DNA of 64,000 bases from Gaertneriomyces semiglobifer. Lineage: Eukaryota > Chytridiomycota > Chytridiomycetes > Spizellomycetales > Spizellomycetaceae. A program made the position numbers and the translations under genes. The stretch spans positions 620,001 through 684,000 of the forward strand of contig JAHLKF010000008.1 of NCBI GenBank assembly GCA_025558075.1. The letters run 5' to 3'. The notes under the pieces were generated by a model that was not told the origin of the DNA, made no database searches, and saw nothing but the letters and a program-made list of their open reading frames with translations. Of this stretch, positions 45,007 through 56,814 are shown piece after piece. Within the stretch, counting starts at the first letter, position 1, and each line of letters begins with the position of its first letter.

Positions 45007-45166
45007 GATGAGTGCGCTTGGACAGGTTCTCTTGCTCTACTCTCCGGTGTATCCTATGTATGCGTACTATACGGGTGTTCGTTTCCAAGTTCGCAAGTTG
45101 TGACTCGAGATCTGAAGACCCCGAAATCCGCGGCGTTTGTCAGAAAGGCACCGCTGCAGATTGACA

Positions 45167-46149
45167 ATGGGCAAGTTAAATATTCTTCAACATAAAAGGT
45201 AACAGCCATATGACTATTACATGGAAGGGATGTTATCGTGCTTGGCGGCTCATTCATCTCAATCTGCAGCTGGCACGTCTATTCAGAGGCCAACAGAGAA
45301 CGTGTCCGTAAAGACGAAGAGGCCGCTCGGGAGAAAGATGAAGCACAACGAGAACGCTCACTTCAAGCAGAGCGAGAGGCCCGACTGCAACTACTGCGGG
45401 CACGGAAGAAGACGGCCGCTGGAACAGAAACAACATCCAGCGAGCCTGTCGATGTTGCTGTCAATGCCATCGGTCAAGACGACGTAGGTTCTTCCAAACC
45501 TGCGCGATTCAGTTTATTCGAACCGGAAGAGAAAAAAGCGAAAGTGGCACTATCACAAGCAGCCGAAGCAGAAGCGCAAAAGCGATCAAAGAAAAAGGAA
45601 TATGAAGACAAATTTACCTGGTATCTGGGTGAAACAAAGGACGGGAAGAAAGAGAAACCGTGGTATGCTGCTTTGGAACTTCCTTCGAAAGCGGTGGCCG
45701 ATACTGTTGGCCATGGTGCAGATAGGAAAGAAGTCCGGACTTCACGGAAGAAACAGCTGGACGATCCCCTCACAGCGATCGTGAAAGCAACATCGTTCAA
45801 GAGAAGCGGACGGAGCTCAAAGCCGTCTGGTACCCATAAGCGTATGATACATCGCTCTCTTACTCTAGCACCATCATCAAAGACCGTTCAACCACCTGCC
45901 TCGTCACCTGGTGGCAGCAAAAGCGTTGAGCAATTACGTGAAGAGCGTAGGCTGCGTGAGAGGGCGGAGCGGTCACGGGAAGAGGCTATGTTGGAGTCAG
46001 ATGATTCAACCCGCATCGGAACGTCAACGTTTCCTGCTGGTACACGAAATCGAGGCGACAGGGAAGACGGGTCTTATAGTGCGCAATATAATCCGGCATT
46101 CACCAGGCGTTACCAAAAAGCGGATGGAGGGAGGTATCGACCATATTAG
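45167..46149 (+). CDS. LENG1-like / CIR N-terminal domain protein
   Basis: Small basic protein with the N-terminal CIR_N-type motif found in LENG1 and other spliceosome-associated proteins. Exons 45167-45198 and 45270-46149 give 303 aa. The first exon supplies MGKLNILQHK and the splice completes SWHVYSEANRERVRKDE, the hallmark of the family. The rest is charged coiled coil (RERSLQAEREARLQLLRARK), then FSLFEPEEKK, a block DKFTWYLGE...KPWYAALELPS, and an Arg-rich end (LREERRLRERAERSREEAM...RYRPY). Nuclear function in splicing is inferred from relatives. It is tail-to-tail with NAE1. Confidence 0.85.
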
Positions 46150-46216
46150 ATTGCCTTGCATTGGCAGTTTCCGCGATCATGCACAAGTTACAATATTGGA
46201 CTGGTGACAAGTCACT

Positions 46217-48090
46217 TCAGACCTTATATTCCCCGACTACGGCTTTCACAGCATCTACAACAAAGCCTCCGTGCACAAGCCCGTATTGCTTCGTTATGAC
46301 CTTTAAGCATTCTTGACTGACGATACCGCCGACAAAGGCAGCTACAGAATGAAGCTCGGAACCTCCGGCACGCACACTGGAGTGAAAGATTAGCTACCTA
46401 CGGATAGTATATGGACAGGAAGATACGTACCCCTCTCGAACCATGTCCTCAAAGTCTGCTCGAGGTTCCAGCCCCACCGAGTGCAGCAGTTCTTTGAGCA
46501 CTGCCATCAGATTCTCCGCGTCTAACTCATCATTGTCGTCGGAGGATCCAGGGTATCTTCCGTATCTTTGGTGAAAGCCGTCCATAGCCCTGAACAACAG
46601 ATATAATCCTGCTGGAGACGTCGGGTCTGAGAGGGCGCTGCGCAGTGCAGCTCCATCTGCATACTCATCCTCGATACTTTTACCTCGGGAAACTTTCAGC
46701 CATCGCGCGTTACGGCAGAATCGCTTTACTTCATCGGGATCGACAGAATCCGTTCTCCCGATTTGTTGCCATAATTGCTTTACATTTTGTAATATTTCTT
46801 CATAATCTCGCATGGCCTTGTCGTGGTAGACAGTTTGTAGCCGTACGTACGAATCCGTATCCGAGTGCATATCAGGGAGAGATCCAGCCAACGGGAGACA
46901 ATTGTGGGTTCGTGAAAACATACGGAGCGCATGTACGTAGATCCAAAACGACTCGGAATCCTTTGTCAATTTGTCCAAATCAGCAGCTCCGTCATCCAAA
47001 ATGTCTTTGATATTACTCGGGATGTCTACGGGTGCCCATGCTCTGTAGACTGACGCTTCAGCTTCATTGATATTTTGTTGTTCGGCTACATCTTCCCGGC
47101 GCATTTCCGCAACCATTCTCCGGAACTCTGAGCGTTCTTCTGACGTTGATGGGATGGCCCCGCCATGAGTTGCTTTAAACTCTTCTATGCAGTGGAGTAG
47201 GATGAGGACAAACGGGATATGGGAAAACGTCAAGGTATCCGCAGCGGAAAAATCAACCGTGGTTAGCAGCTGGAGAAGTGATGGAAATGGAGCAGAGAGG
47301 CGCAGATCCGGAGTCGGTGATTCTGGGTGTGATTCGATTACTGGAGGAAGGCGAAGTTAGCATATGGTGCGATATGTACGCGGCAAACGACTACGAACCG
47401 CAATGCTCTCGAACAACGCTTCTGCCGAGACCCCAAAACCCACACAGCCTTACTGTTATAAGCGGAATGTTTCTCGCCCAGCAGTACTCGCCGAGCGCCA
47501 ACAGATCAGGTTGCGGCAACTGTGTGGCGATGACAAGAGTGAATTGAGCAAAAAATGAAGGATCATTCTTCAACAGATTCGACATTGACTATCGTCCGAA
47601 CCATATGAGATTTATATTCTCAAATGAAAACTTAGCATAACTACTTACATCCTCAACAGCTGCTCCTGAAACTTCTTCATTCAACTCTCTTAGCAATTCC
47701 ATGGTGACTTGAGCTCTGCTCTTGCCAATGTCATTGACAGTTACGAAGAAGTTACTTCCCAGATCCCTTTCAGTGACCTTACATGGGTCAACCACAGTGA
47801 ACGACCCTATGGCTGCGATTCATGCGTCAGGATGGTGAGACGGGAGTTGCGACGGGGGACATCGTACCAGGGAGGACGAGATTCTTCATGATCTCTGTGC
47901 CGACGGCATTCCCGTTGATAAGGCAGATGTTGGCCTTTTCCAGCCTGGCCTGTCCGTGCGCTTGCCAGAGCCTATTTCATGCATGGCGAAGATATATCCA
48001 TCAGAGTTTGCTCGCAATGATATGCCTTCGCACTGCCGCAGATACTTACCGCAGCTGGCGATCATACTTCTGCGTCTTTGCGTCAGCCAT
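46217..48090 (-). CDS. ULA1: NEDD8-activating enzyme E1 regulatory subunit
   Basis: Regulatory half of the NEDD8/Rub1 E1 (human NAE1/APPBP1, yeast Ula1), which works with UBA3 to start cullin neddylation. Exons on minus: 48050-48090, 47868-47971, 47649-47812, 47399-47588, 46431-47340 and 46217-46376, giving 522 aa. N-terminal [13 protein letters not shown] and [23 protein letters not shown] form the degenerate adenylation fold. [33 protein letters not shown], and near the end [24 protein letters not shown] and VVGEYKV follow. It lacks the ATP site and catalytic Cys of the UBA3 subunit, as expected for this subunit. Confidence 0.95.
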
Positions 48091-48298
48091 TGGGAAGTCC
48101 TGATTTGTTCAGCAACGGCTAGGAATGCCGGATCTGAAGACGGTATGAGAGCTGTCTCGGTTGCTGTTGTGCTTTACACAAATCTTTGAGGCGTGTGGAT
48201 GCAACTCAAACTGCGAGCTCTTACGAACAAAAGGATAGTCCAAAACCACACACCAATATATCTATTACCGCACTAAGATCAAACTATCTGGTGTTTAG

Positions 48299-48745
48299 CT
48301 ACTGTCGATGGTAAATCTGGGAGGCAAGGTACTCCTCCCAACTTATTTTCCCATCATTATCCTTGTCGTCTTCTAGCAATACATGGTCCACCATATCCTC
48401 GACATCTACTAACTTTAACCGATCTTGCGGTGCTGGAATAGGCAGATCCGCCCCCATGCCGGTAAATGCAATCCGTAACTCGTGCCCGTCAAGATGGGAA
48501 TCGTGGTTATAGTCGTGTAATGTGAAGAAATAATATAGATCATCATCAGCGGACGCTGGAGAGCCACCTTTCAACAATTGTTCCCGAGCGAGTTGGGCAA
48601 TTCTTTGGTAATCCCCATAATTGCTGTGTTCTCCCTTGTAGTCAATGGGGACATCGGCCCGTACGGCGGGAAGGGTATTCAGACACGCAGCTAAAGCAAG
48701 CAAAAGCGGGAGTAACAACGAGCAAGAGGATCGACAGCCGAACAT
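48299..48745 (-). CDS. MCFD2-like secretory EF-hand protein
   Basis: Single exon, 148 aa, close to the size of animal MCFD2, the Ca2+-binding partner of the LMAN1 cargo receptor in ER-to-Golgi transport. An N-terminal signal peptide is clear (LLLPLLLALAACL, cleavage near residue 30). Two EF-hand loops follow: DYNHDSHLDGHE and DKDNDGKISWEE. No ER-retention tail is visible (ends SQIYHRQ). The match to MCFD2 rests on length, topology and paired C-terminal EF-hands; another small secretory EF-hand protein is possible. It is divergent from the p24 gene, 204 bp between start codons. Confidence 0.72.
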   Translation of the reverse strand: MFGCRSSCSLLLPLLLALAACLNTLPAVRADVPIDYKGEHSNYGDYQRIAQLAREQLLKGGSPASADDDLYYFFTLHDYNHDSHLDGHELRIAFTGMGADLPIPAPQDRLKLVDVEDMVDHVLLEDDKDNDGKISWEEYLASQIYHRQ

Positions 48746-48949
48746 GTTGCGACTATTGGAGTGGAACGAGGTTCTTCTGTAATGCGTATTATGAGCTGAC
48801 GAGAAGAGAGTGCGTGGTGTTTATTGTCTGGAACTCGCTGAAGTGGCGCGTTGCACTTGCAAAACAACTCTTGCTAACAAGGATCTCGTACAGCGTACCT
48901 GCGGCCTAGCATACGGACAAAGCGTCCGAACTAAACGAACTTAGCCAAG

Positions 48950-49665
48950 ATGAAGATAACCGTTGCGCTGGCGGCTTTGGCCGTGCTGCTGTTGTCCAAC
49001 ACAGCTGCTGCGACGACTCTGACCTACCGCATGCAACCGCATGAGCGAGCATGCTTCCACACGAATGCCAAAAAGCAGGGCGAAAAACTTGCATTCTACT
49101 TTGCTGTAAGTGGATACTATAAAGATGATGAGCAGCATTAGTTGGCACCACTCAGTGCTCCTCGCAGGTTCAATCCGGTGGTTCTTTTGACATTGATTAC
49201 GAAGTCAGGGATCCCAAGAACAACGAAGTCATGAAAGGCCACAAAGAACGTCAGGGCGATTTTGTTTTTGCTGCCCAGGAAGTTGGGGAGTACTCCTTCT
49301 GCTTCTCTAATGGCATGTCGACCTTTGCGGAGAAAGTCGTCGACTTTGATATCACTGCCGAGAACGAACAAACAGAACCCCTGCAACCAATTACCAGCAA
49401 AGCGAGCGGAAAGGAGGCAGCCACGAAAGAAATGAAGCCTTTGGAGGACGGAATCAACAAGCTAGCCGACAGTCTCGGCGGGATTGTGCGGCAACAAAAG
49501 TACTTTCGAACAAGAGAGAACCGAAACTTTGATACGGTTCAGAGCACTACAAGAAGAATTTTTTGGTTTGGTGCCATTGAAGCCTTCCTTTTGGTAGCTA
49601 TCGGCTTCCTCCAAGTATACATCATTGAAATGCTCTTCAACAAGAGCTCCAAGATGAGAGTCTGA
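48950..49665 (+). CDS. p24 (emp24/gp25L) cargo receptor, TMED family
   Basis: Type I membrane protein of COPI/COPII vesicles that cycles between ER and Golgi. Exons 48950-49105 and 49168-49665 give 217 aa. Signal peptide at residues 1-20, then the GOLD domain with the two conserved Cys (ERACFHTNA and YSFCFSN), a coiled coil (KLADSLGGIVRQQKYFRTRE, then NRNFDTVQST), one membrane segment (IEAFLLVAIGFLQVYII) and a short tail EMLFNKSSKMRV without a KKxx signal. This suits a gamma- or delta-class member; the subclass is not certain. Confidence 0.93.
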
Positions 49666-49893
49666 TAAAAGTCATGCCTGATATATTGTAATAGAAGTCG
49701 CGAAGTTTACTTTACATTGACTTGGTTGCTTGGTCAGCCACTTGTCGAACTTTTTGTCGCCTGCATTTTAACAATTTTAGGAGACTTTACACACTGCATA
49801 ACAGCCTCACTGTATAATGTATGACCGTTGTTAAGGGTACTAGGAAGGACACCCGCTAGAAATAGTAGTTACCCGTTGACCATAATCCCGACA

Positions 49894-51698
49894 ATGAGTC
49901 GCAACACAATGTTTGACGACGACAATTCGCAGGTGGACAGTTTCACCATCAACGCCAAGTTCGCGCGAAATTATGAGCAAAAGAAGAGGCATGAAGAGCT
50001 CTCGGAATGTATGTTATTGAACTTGTTGCATTCTTATATCATTCGTAAAGTTTCTGACACCTGTACGCCTTAGTGAGCAAGAAGTTTGCGAATGCCTCAG
50101 ATGAAGAGGACTCCGACGAGGACGTTGTGGAAGATGAGAACGGAGCATTAGTCACGCCAGAGCTGGATGCACAAATTATGAAGACGATTGCCAAAATCCG
50201 TGCTGGTGACCCTACAGTTTACGATTCTAGCAGAAATTTCTTCTCCGAGGAACAGATTGAAGCCGCACGACGAGAATGGAAGCAGAAACAGGAAGAGGCC
50301 AAAAAGACTGGAAAACCAATGAAGTTGAAGGACTTTCATCGGCGCAATCTATTGGAAGGAAATGCCAGTGAGAGTGAAGGCGAGGATGACGATGGTGCGA
50401 CTGCGGCACCGTCATTTCGTCAAGAACAGGAAATGATTAAAGAAGAATTTCGACAAGTTGCGCGGATGGTCGATGATGATGACGACTTTCTGCAATTAAA
50501 GGCAAAGTCAGAAGCAGAGAAGGCAAAGGAAGACGAGGCATACAAAGAGTTCCTATTATCCAACATGGACGAAGAGGCTCAAGCTGTACTCAATGCGAAG
50601 CGAAACACTATGAACGAAAACCCAGATGATGCGTTTTTGCTCAATTACATCTTAAACCGTGGGTGGGTTGACCCGAATGCGGATTCTGGAGCAACACCGA
50701 ATTTATCGGACGTATCCGACACTGAGGAGTTGGAAGCAGCAGAAGAGTTCGAGTATCGCCATAATTTCCGGTTTGAAGAGGAAGGCGCTGCTGAAGTCGT
50801 CACACATTCTCGTAGTATTCCCGGTACCATACGTCGTGAGGATGATGCTCGCAAGAAGAAGCGAGAGGCTAAGAAGGCACGAAAGGAAGCAGAGAAGTTG
50901 CGCGAAGAGGAAGAATACAAACGCCTGCGAAGTTTGAAGAAGCAAGAGATTCAACAGAGGCTAGAACGGATAAAAGAGATCGCCGGCGGCAGTTTGGGTG
51001 TGGAAATTGATCTGGATGGCGATTTCGACCCTGAGAAGTTTGATCAGCAGATGCAGAAAGCGTTCAATGAGGAATACTACGAGCAGGAAGACGAGCAGTT
51101 CGACACGAGGGACGACGATGTCTCGAATGTTATAGAAGAAGATGTAGAAGTGGATGATGATTTCGCGGCTTACGAAGAAGACTTAAACGGTACAATGTAC
51201 GTCGATGATGAGGATGACTCTTATCCACCCGTCAAATTAGATGAACGCGCAAAAGAAGAGCTTTCAAAGGAGGCACAAGAAATAAAGAGTAAACTGAGCA
51301 CATTGCCAGCGTCTTCGCGACGACCTTTTGCCTACCGGCAAGTTTCTCCCGAGACGTTTGGTCTTACGCCCCTGGAAATTCTGGAGGCAGATGACGCTGA
51401 CCTGAACTCGCTTGTGGGCCTAAAGAAACTTGCGCCGTTTAGGAAGAAGGAAGCTGTGGATAAGGACATGCAGCGATGGAAGAAAAAGGGGAAGAAGAAG
51501 TTGAAGGAGTTCAGAAAAGCACTGAGGGAGAAAATGGCCAGCACCGACCAAGAGGCAGCGTCACATAACCAAAGTAATTCCGAAGGGAAAAAAATTGGGG
51601 GCAAGAAACGGAAACAGACCGGTGGAGACGAACAAGTACACAGAAAACGTGGAAGAACCGAATTAACGTCAGAAAGATTACAATCGTACCAGATGTAA
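49894..51698 (+). CDS. KRI1: KRI1 ribosome-biogenesis protein
   Basis: Nucleolar factor for 40S subunit assembly that binds Krr1. Exons 49894-50008 and 50074-51698 give 579 aa. The splice joins KKRHEELSE to LSKKFANASDEED, the expected family N-terminus. Further blocks: GDPTVYDSSRNFFSEE, LKDFHRRNLLEG, AFLLNYILNRGWVDP, a long acidic middle, FDPEKFDQQMQKAFNEEYYE, and FAYRQVSPETFGLTPLEIL (the KRI1 C-terminal domain), then a Lys-rich tail. It is convergent with ERB1. Confidence 0.95.
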
Positions 51699-51898
51699 AA
51701 TCAAATATTCCCACTGAGAAATATTGTATCTGTCACTTAATATATAATTCCCAGGCACGGAGGCTCACTGTGTTCCTGTAATTGTAAATGTACTGTATCG
51801 GGCATGGCCACAGCCATCATGTATTCCCAGAGGACTTAAACACCACGAGAGGCTCTTGACAACTGATTTTAAGGATGTATATGTACAATTGGAGTCTA

Positions 51899-54246
51899 TT
51901 ATGAAAAGAGCTTGATGGTAGTGTCAGCGCCACATGAGAAAATCCATGGCTGGGTAGGGTGGAATTCACAGTGAAGCACGCCTGAATAAATCGGTCGTTA
52001 GAGGATGTTAGGAAGCAAGAAGCGCGTCCGAATATCTTACCAAGGTTGTTAACCACATCATGCGCGCGCAATGTTTTGACTGGTACAATCAACGGGTTCT
52101 GCATCAAATCGTTGTACACCATACCATGGAAGATGTTGACGGATCCATCATCACTGCAAGACGCAAACAGCGGATACCGCCTGTGATACGAAACATTTCG
52201 GAGCGCAAACTTGTGATATCTCAGCGTCTTGTACGGCTTCGTGGACAGGTCCATGTCGAACCAGCACAACCTTTTGTCGTATGTGCCAACGATGACGTTG
52301 TCACCTCCTGGATGGATGTCCATACTTGATATCCATTTGGCGCCGGACTGCAGGCGCTTAGAAAGCTCTTGCTTCATGAGATTGTACACCCGCACGTATC
52401 GCTGCGTCGCAACAAAAAAGAATGGCTTAGACGGGTGGAAGAGAACTCGCTGGACGAGGCCTTTCGCTTTGCGGAACGGATTCTGTGAAGAGCGTTTCGA
52501 AAGTTGATGGATAAGCACGGACTTGCTTGCTCCATCCGGTGACACCGTTGCAAAGTAGTCTCCCTTGCGGTGCCATGTGAGGTAGGTGACGTTACGGTCA
52601 AACTTCAGCTGCACGCGAATGCCACGGGCAATATCGGCATCGGTAGGTTTTGACCATTCACAAAGTTTCGTCTGATCATCCTTCAACCAGAGGGCATTGA
52701 TAAGGACATCGGTAGCTGCCGCTAATTCAGCACTAGCAAAGTCCGGAGTAATCAAAAACACGCGCGTTTGAGCAACAGCCGCTAGTAACCATATGCTTTT
52801 GTTCGGGTTCCAAGCAACATTGGTAACAGGCTCATCCAGGGTCCACGTTTGCACGCATCTGCCAGACGCTATCTCCCAAAGCTTCACCGTCGAGTCATCG
52901 GAACAAGAAGCAAGCCATTGACCTGTAGGGTCAACGGAGATACTCCTCACGCGCCCGGTATGCCCTTTAAATGTAATGGCCAGAGAAGTAGGGAAAGGTT
53001 GAAGATCGCGGGGATTCGGGAGCTTGGGAATAAGGGATTCAGGATCAATATTGAGCTTCTTCTTCACCATACGCGGGCAAAGGTACAGATCCAAACATCT
53101 GTCAAAACGCTCTTGTATGAATCGTCCGTAACCCGGAACTTGACGAAGACTATTGTACTTCTTCGTAATAAAGTTTTTCGGCCTATCCTCGGCATCCATT
53201 GCCTCCCATTCGGCAATCTCTTCTTTTGTTGGAACGTATTCAGACGGTGGATTGTACGATTCGTCGTGCTCCGGGAGGGCCATTTTCGGAGCGGCAATAT
53301 GCATTATCCTATCTTCTGTTGCGGTATCGGGTACATCTTTCCATATATCAAAGAACCTGTGACGTTCATCTGGTTTCTTGGGCTGCTTATCCTTGGGCAC
53401 AATTCTTCCTGCCCGAATTGCACGGACTATATGCATGATACGGTGGGCTTCATGCTTTGATGGAATAAAGCGCCGCTTAGGTTCTGGGGCGGCGTTAAGA
53501 GGCATGATCTCAGTTTTCGAAGTGAACCACTCCACGGTCGGTTCGTACGGGTCGAATCCTGGATCTGGGAACTGTCCCTCTTGTATACGTTTCACCATCT
53601 CAAGTTCCTCTTTCGTAAGAACAATGTTCTTGTCCTCCAGCTTATTGTATACTGATCTCCAAGCGTCTGGGTCATCCATTGCCGACAGGAATTGGTCTAG
53701 TTGATCGCCCTTTTCTGACTTCAAGATCCTCTTTCCATCCTTGGTGTATCCTATATGTGGCATATCCTTATACCACTCAAGAGGGACATTTCCAATTGTG
53801 TTCGTGGTCTCTTCATCGGAAGTGTCCTCATCGTATTCTGCTTCAATTTCGGGTAATGGCTTCGCCGGTCGCAGCACTCGAACGACACCATTATCCTCCC
53901 CTTCATCATCATCATCGTCCTCGGCGTCAGAACTAAGCAGCTCCTCCTCAGGACTTTCATCAGAAGACGCTTCGTCTCCAAGTTCGGCTTCAAGAAGTTC
54001 GTCACTGTCAAACGCATCTTCCGCATCATCGATATCTACTTCTTCCAGATCACTATCTATGCCATTCACAATATCAGCTTCGTCATCGCTTTCTTCTTCC
54101 GAGCCCGCACCGGACTCATCCGCACTGTCATCTTCTACAATTTCTGCGAGTTCGTAATCTTCATCATCAGATTCCGAAGGAAGTACCGTCTTAAGCTCTT
54201 CCTCAGTGACCTTCTGATCAGTACTTCTTCCTTTTCTCTTCCCCAT
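51899..54246 (-). CDS. ERB1: WD-repeat ribosome-biogenesis protein ERB1/BOP1
   Basis: Core of the PeBoW/Nop7 complex (with Nop7/PES1 and Ytm1/WDR12) for 25S/5.8S rRNA maturation. Exons on minus 52041-54246 and 51899-51981 give 762 aa. An acidic N-terminal third is followed by the BOP1NT domain ([66 protein letters not shown]) and a seven-bladed WD40 propeller. The last blade is completed only by splicing the 59-nt intron 51982-52040 ([20 protein letters not shown]). Reading through this intron would replace it with an unrelated tail, so the spliced form is the real one. Confidence 0.96.
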
Positions 54247-54822
54247 CCTGATGGCTTAGTCCTTATGTTGAGCAACTACCACCCCCTTGCTGTTCCTACC
54301 AGTCGCTCACAGAAGTTTTAGTTTGAATATTTTGGTCGTGAATTCTTTTTGCTGACTCGCAGGTCACGTGGACAAGTGTTCGTGCACTTCACAGTTGGTG
54401 ACAAGTTATAATATTTTTATAGGTAAATTGAGCCATGACTATATTTAACAGTGCAAATGCAGTATGGCATGGTAATGAGCCAAAACGGAGCTGATGCATG
54501 ATTCCGAGTTTAAGACTTTCGGGCAAGAGCTTGATACCGTTGATAGTTGAGACATCCAGTAGCTTTTATCTTGAGCGGCAGAGGAATTGGGCCTCTGGCA
54601 TTGAGCTGAACGGGATGGGGTGGCAGTGCTTCTTTTCTGTGGTTCTTGGAGAGGATGCGTAAGGTAAACGCGCAGAACAGTTGTTTACACAAGGGCAACC
54701 TGCGCCTTGAACCCTTAACACACTGCAAGTTGGGCACAACTCCTCAATCCAAATGACCCCAGTATGCTCGCCTGGCGGTGAGCGCAGGTACGAAGTACAT
54801 AGCGATATGTCTAATGTCGTCG
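54247..54822. promoter_or_regulatory. ERB1 upstream region with GTCACGTG
   Basis: 576 bp between TAF7's stop and ERB1's start, both on minus. GTCACGTG at 54363-54370 lies about 117 bp upstream of the ERB1 ATG and fits a bHLH (Cbf1-type) site. No other gene seen; minus-strand open frame that continues past TAF7's exon 2 into this area is read-through of its intron frame. Confidence 0.4.
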
Positions 54823-55924
54823 CTACGCCAGTAACAGTTGCAGCTCGGTAAGCGCAGCCTGCTTGGCTTCGAGCTCCGCTGTGAATCTCGTGACATGGTC
54901 TTCGAAGCGCCTCTGTTCCAAGGTTGCTGTGAGTATGTACCGTGTCTTGTGAAAAGAAAGCTTTCCGCATGCTTACCTTCATAATCGGGTTTACCTGGAC
55001 GCCCAAATTGACCATTGCCTCATCTCGCTTCTGTGAAAGATCTTGAACTTCCTGTGCCATTTGCGCAATCTGATGCTGGATCAGCTCCCGGTTGACGGAT
55101 TGAGATTCATTCTCTCCCGTTTCCAGGGGCTCAATGTCATTGTCATCTCCAGATTCATCGTCATCATCATCATCGTCGTCACCCGATTCTTCTTCTTCTT
55201 CTTCACCTTCACCATCAGCAGCAACCTCATCCAATGCAGCTTCAAATGGATCAACATCCAAGTCCATTTCGTCACCAACTTCTGCAGCGTCTTCCATTTC
55301 ACCCTCAACCTCCTCTTCGAGTCCCATGTCATCAAAGTCACCTTGGCCGTCATCAACATGAAACACCACTTCATCTGCTTCACCATCCGCTTCCAGTAAA
55401 CGTAGCACTTCTCGTTCCACGTCCTCAATTGTTCTTTTATTCAGCCTCTTTCGAAATCTGCGCTTCCTCACATTCCATAGTGGTGGTGTAATCCCATGTG
55501 GAAAAGTGTACTCTTCGTGGGCCAATGGTTTGGCTACTTTTTCCTTCATTTGCTCATATGTCGGCGGTGCATCTGTTGGAGGCTCCTCAACAAGGATCAT
55601 TTGACTAATATCTGCAATCTTATAGAACTGCTGATCATTGGGGGTCTTGTGTGATTCAATGATGCAAGGGAGATCAACGAGCTTGGCGTCATAGTACTGA
55701 TCTTGTATTCTAAAGGTTGCTCTTCGGGTATCATGAAATCGTAAAGACACCTCATCAGGTACCTCTCGCTTCTTCACCCATTCTCGCAGTCGGTCACATT
55801 CTACGCCAGGCGGCATGCGCAGAATTAACTGCTCTTCGACGGGAGCTTCTTCTTCATCCTCTGCTTTTGGCTTAATCGTGAGCTTCGTTGGACCCAAGGT
55901 CTTTTGCTTTTTTGGCGTAGGCAT
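54823..55924 (-). CDS. TAF7: TFIID subunit TAF7 (TAFII55)
   Basis: Subunit of the general transcription factor TFIID that contacts TAF1. Exons on minus 54977-55924 and 54823-54912 give 345 aa. The TAFII55 N-terminal domain covers about residues 30-190: EEQLILRMPPG, VSLRFHDTRRATFRI, YDAKLVDLPCIIESHKT, FYKIADISQMILVEE, and the hallmark FPHGITPPLWNVRKRRFRK. A strongly acidic Asp/Glu region follows, then a C-terminal coiled coil. I chose the acceptor GAACAG (54913) because it alone continues the helix in frame (PIMK-RRFEDHVTRF...LQLLLA). An ORF reading the intron instead would run to 54566 and looks non-coding. Confidence 0.94.
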
Positions 55925-56814
55925 CTCTGTCTTAAAGCCTGCTGAATCACTTTACAGCTCCAATCCCGTCTGAAATGGCATCACCCTGTCCCTCGTTTTG
56001 CAAACTGTTCACTCAACTTTTGAATGTTATTAAAGGCGTGCACTCGCATTATCGATATAATAATTAACTTGCGTTCGCTTTATTAATTAAGGCTCCGCTC
56101 TCTATCGATTACCGAAGAGGCTGTCTGCGAGTCAAATGTACTGTGCCACGCACGCGTAGGGAACAAAGTTTACGCTCTGCAGATGATGGGCTCAAATGCA
56201 TAATTATAAGGGATGGTGCTGTTGGAACTGTTCGAGTACTCGTCTGAGAACTTTTATGGGGGGAGGAACGGGGTGTATGGTGTTGGGTGGCAACATCATA
56301 GACTCAGTAATCTCGTCCACAATGGTGTTGCTGGGATCCGTTCACAAGTCTGTTGAACACACGCTGACCTCAGTTTGTCACTCGCTGTTCTTCGGAGATA
56401 AATAAGCACTCATCTTTTGTGAGGACCTGAGCGAGGTGAGATAGAACACGAGCAGCGTCAGTTTGCATCTGATACTTATTTGAAACCTTCCTGCGTTTCC
56501 CTTCTCATCTTTAGAATACGTGCGAGTGCCCGCATTATGTAGGCACATATAAATGTGGCACAGTCATGCGCGCGTAGCGTTGCGCGACGGAGTTTCATTT
56601 ATAAAGTTTCTCGCAATTCATGGCGCTCTTTGCGAAGGTTGCAATTGTTCGCAATTGCCCATTCCCGTTGTCCCAACATCAATAGCAGCAGCGACATAAT
56701 TATGGGTTTGGCTGCAGAAGTCCAAAGCACAAAAAGCCAGTGGGCGCCAGCCATGGCCGAACCGAAGCCTTCATTGCGCACAAGCTTCATCCTGCCATTC
56801 GGACCTGCTATATC
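55925..56814. other. Intergenic, 890 bp
   Basis: Upstream of both TAF7 (minus) and the UPF0643 gene (plus). AT-rich stretch around 56035-56090 (TATTAATTAAGG). Only short ORFs without similarity. Confidence 0.4.

Noticed and set aside
51817..51898. Longer ERB1 C-terminus by intron read-through
   Set aside because: Splicing at 52040/51982 completes the last WD40 blade; the read-through tail does not.
53741..54157. Ser-rich plus-strand ORF over the ERB1 N-terminus (and a similar one at 55134-55361 over TAF7)
   Set aside because: They are antisense shadows of Asp/Glu-rich coding sequence (GAx codons read as TCx).
54566..54822. C-terminal extension of TAF7 by reading through the intron at 54913-54976
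   Set aside because: The read-through sequence has no coding character, whereas splicing restores a helical end in frame.
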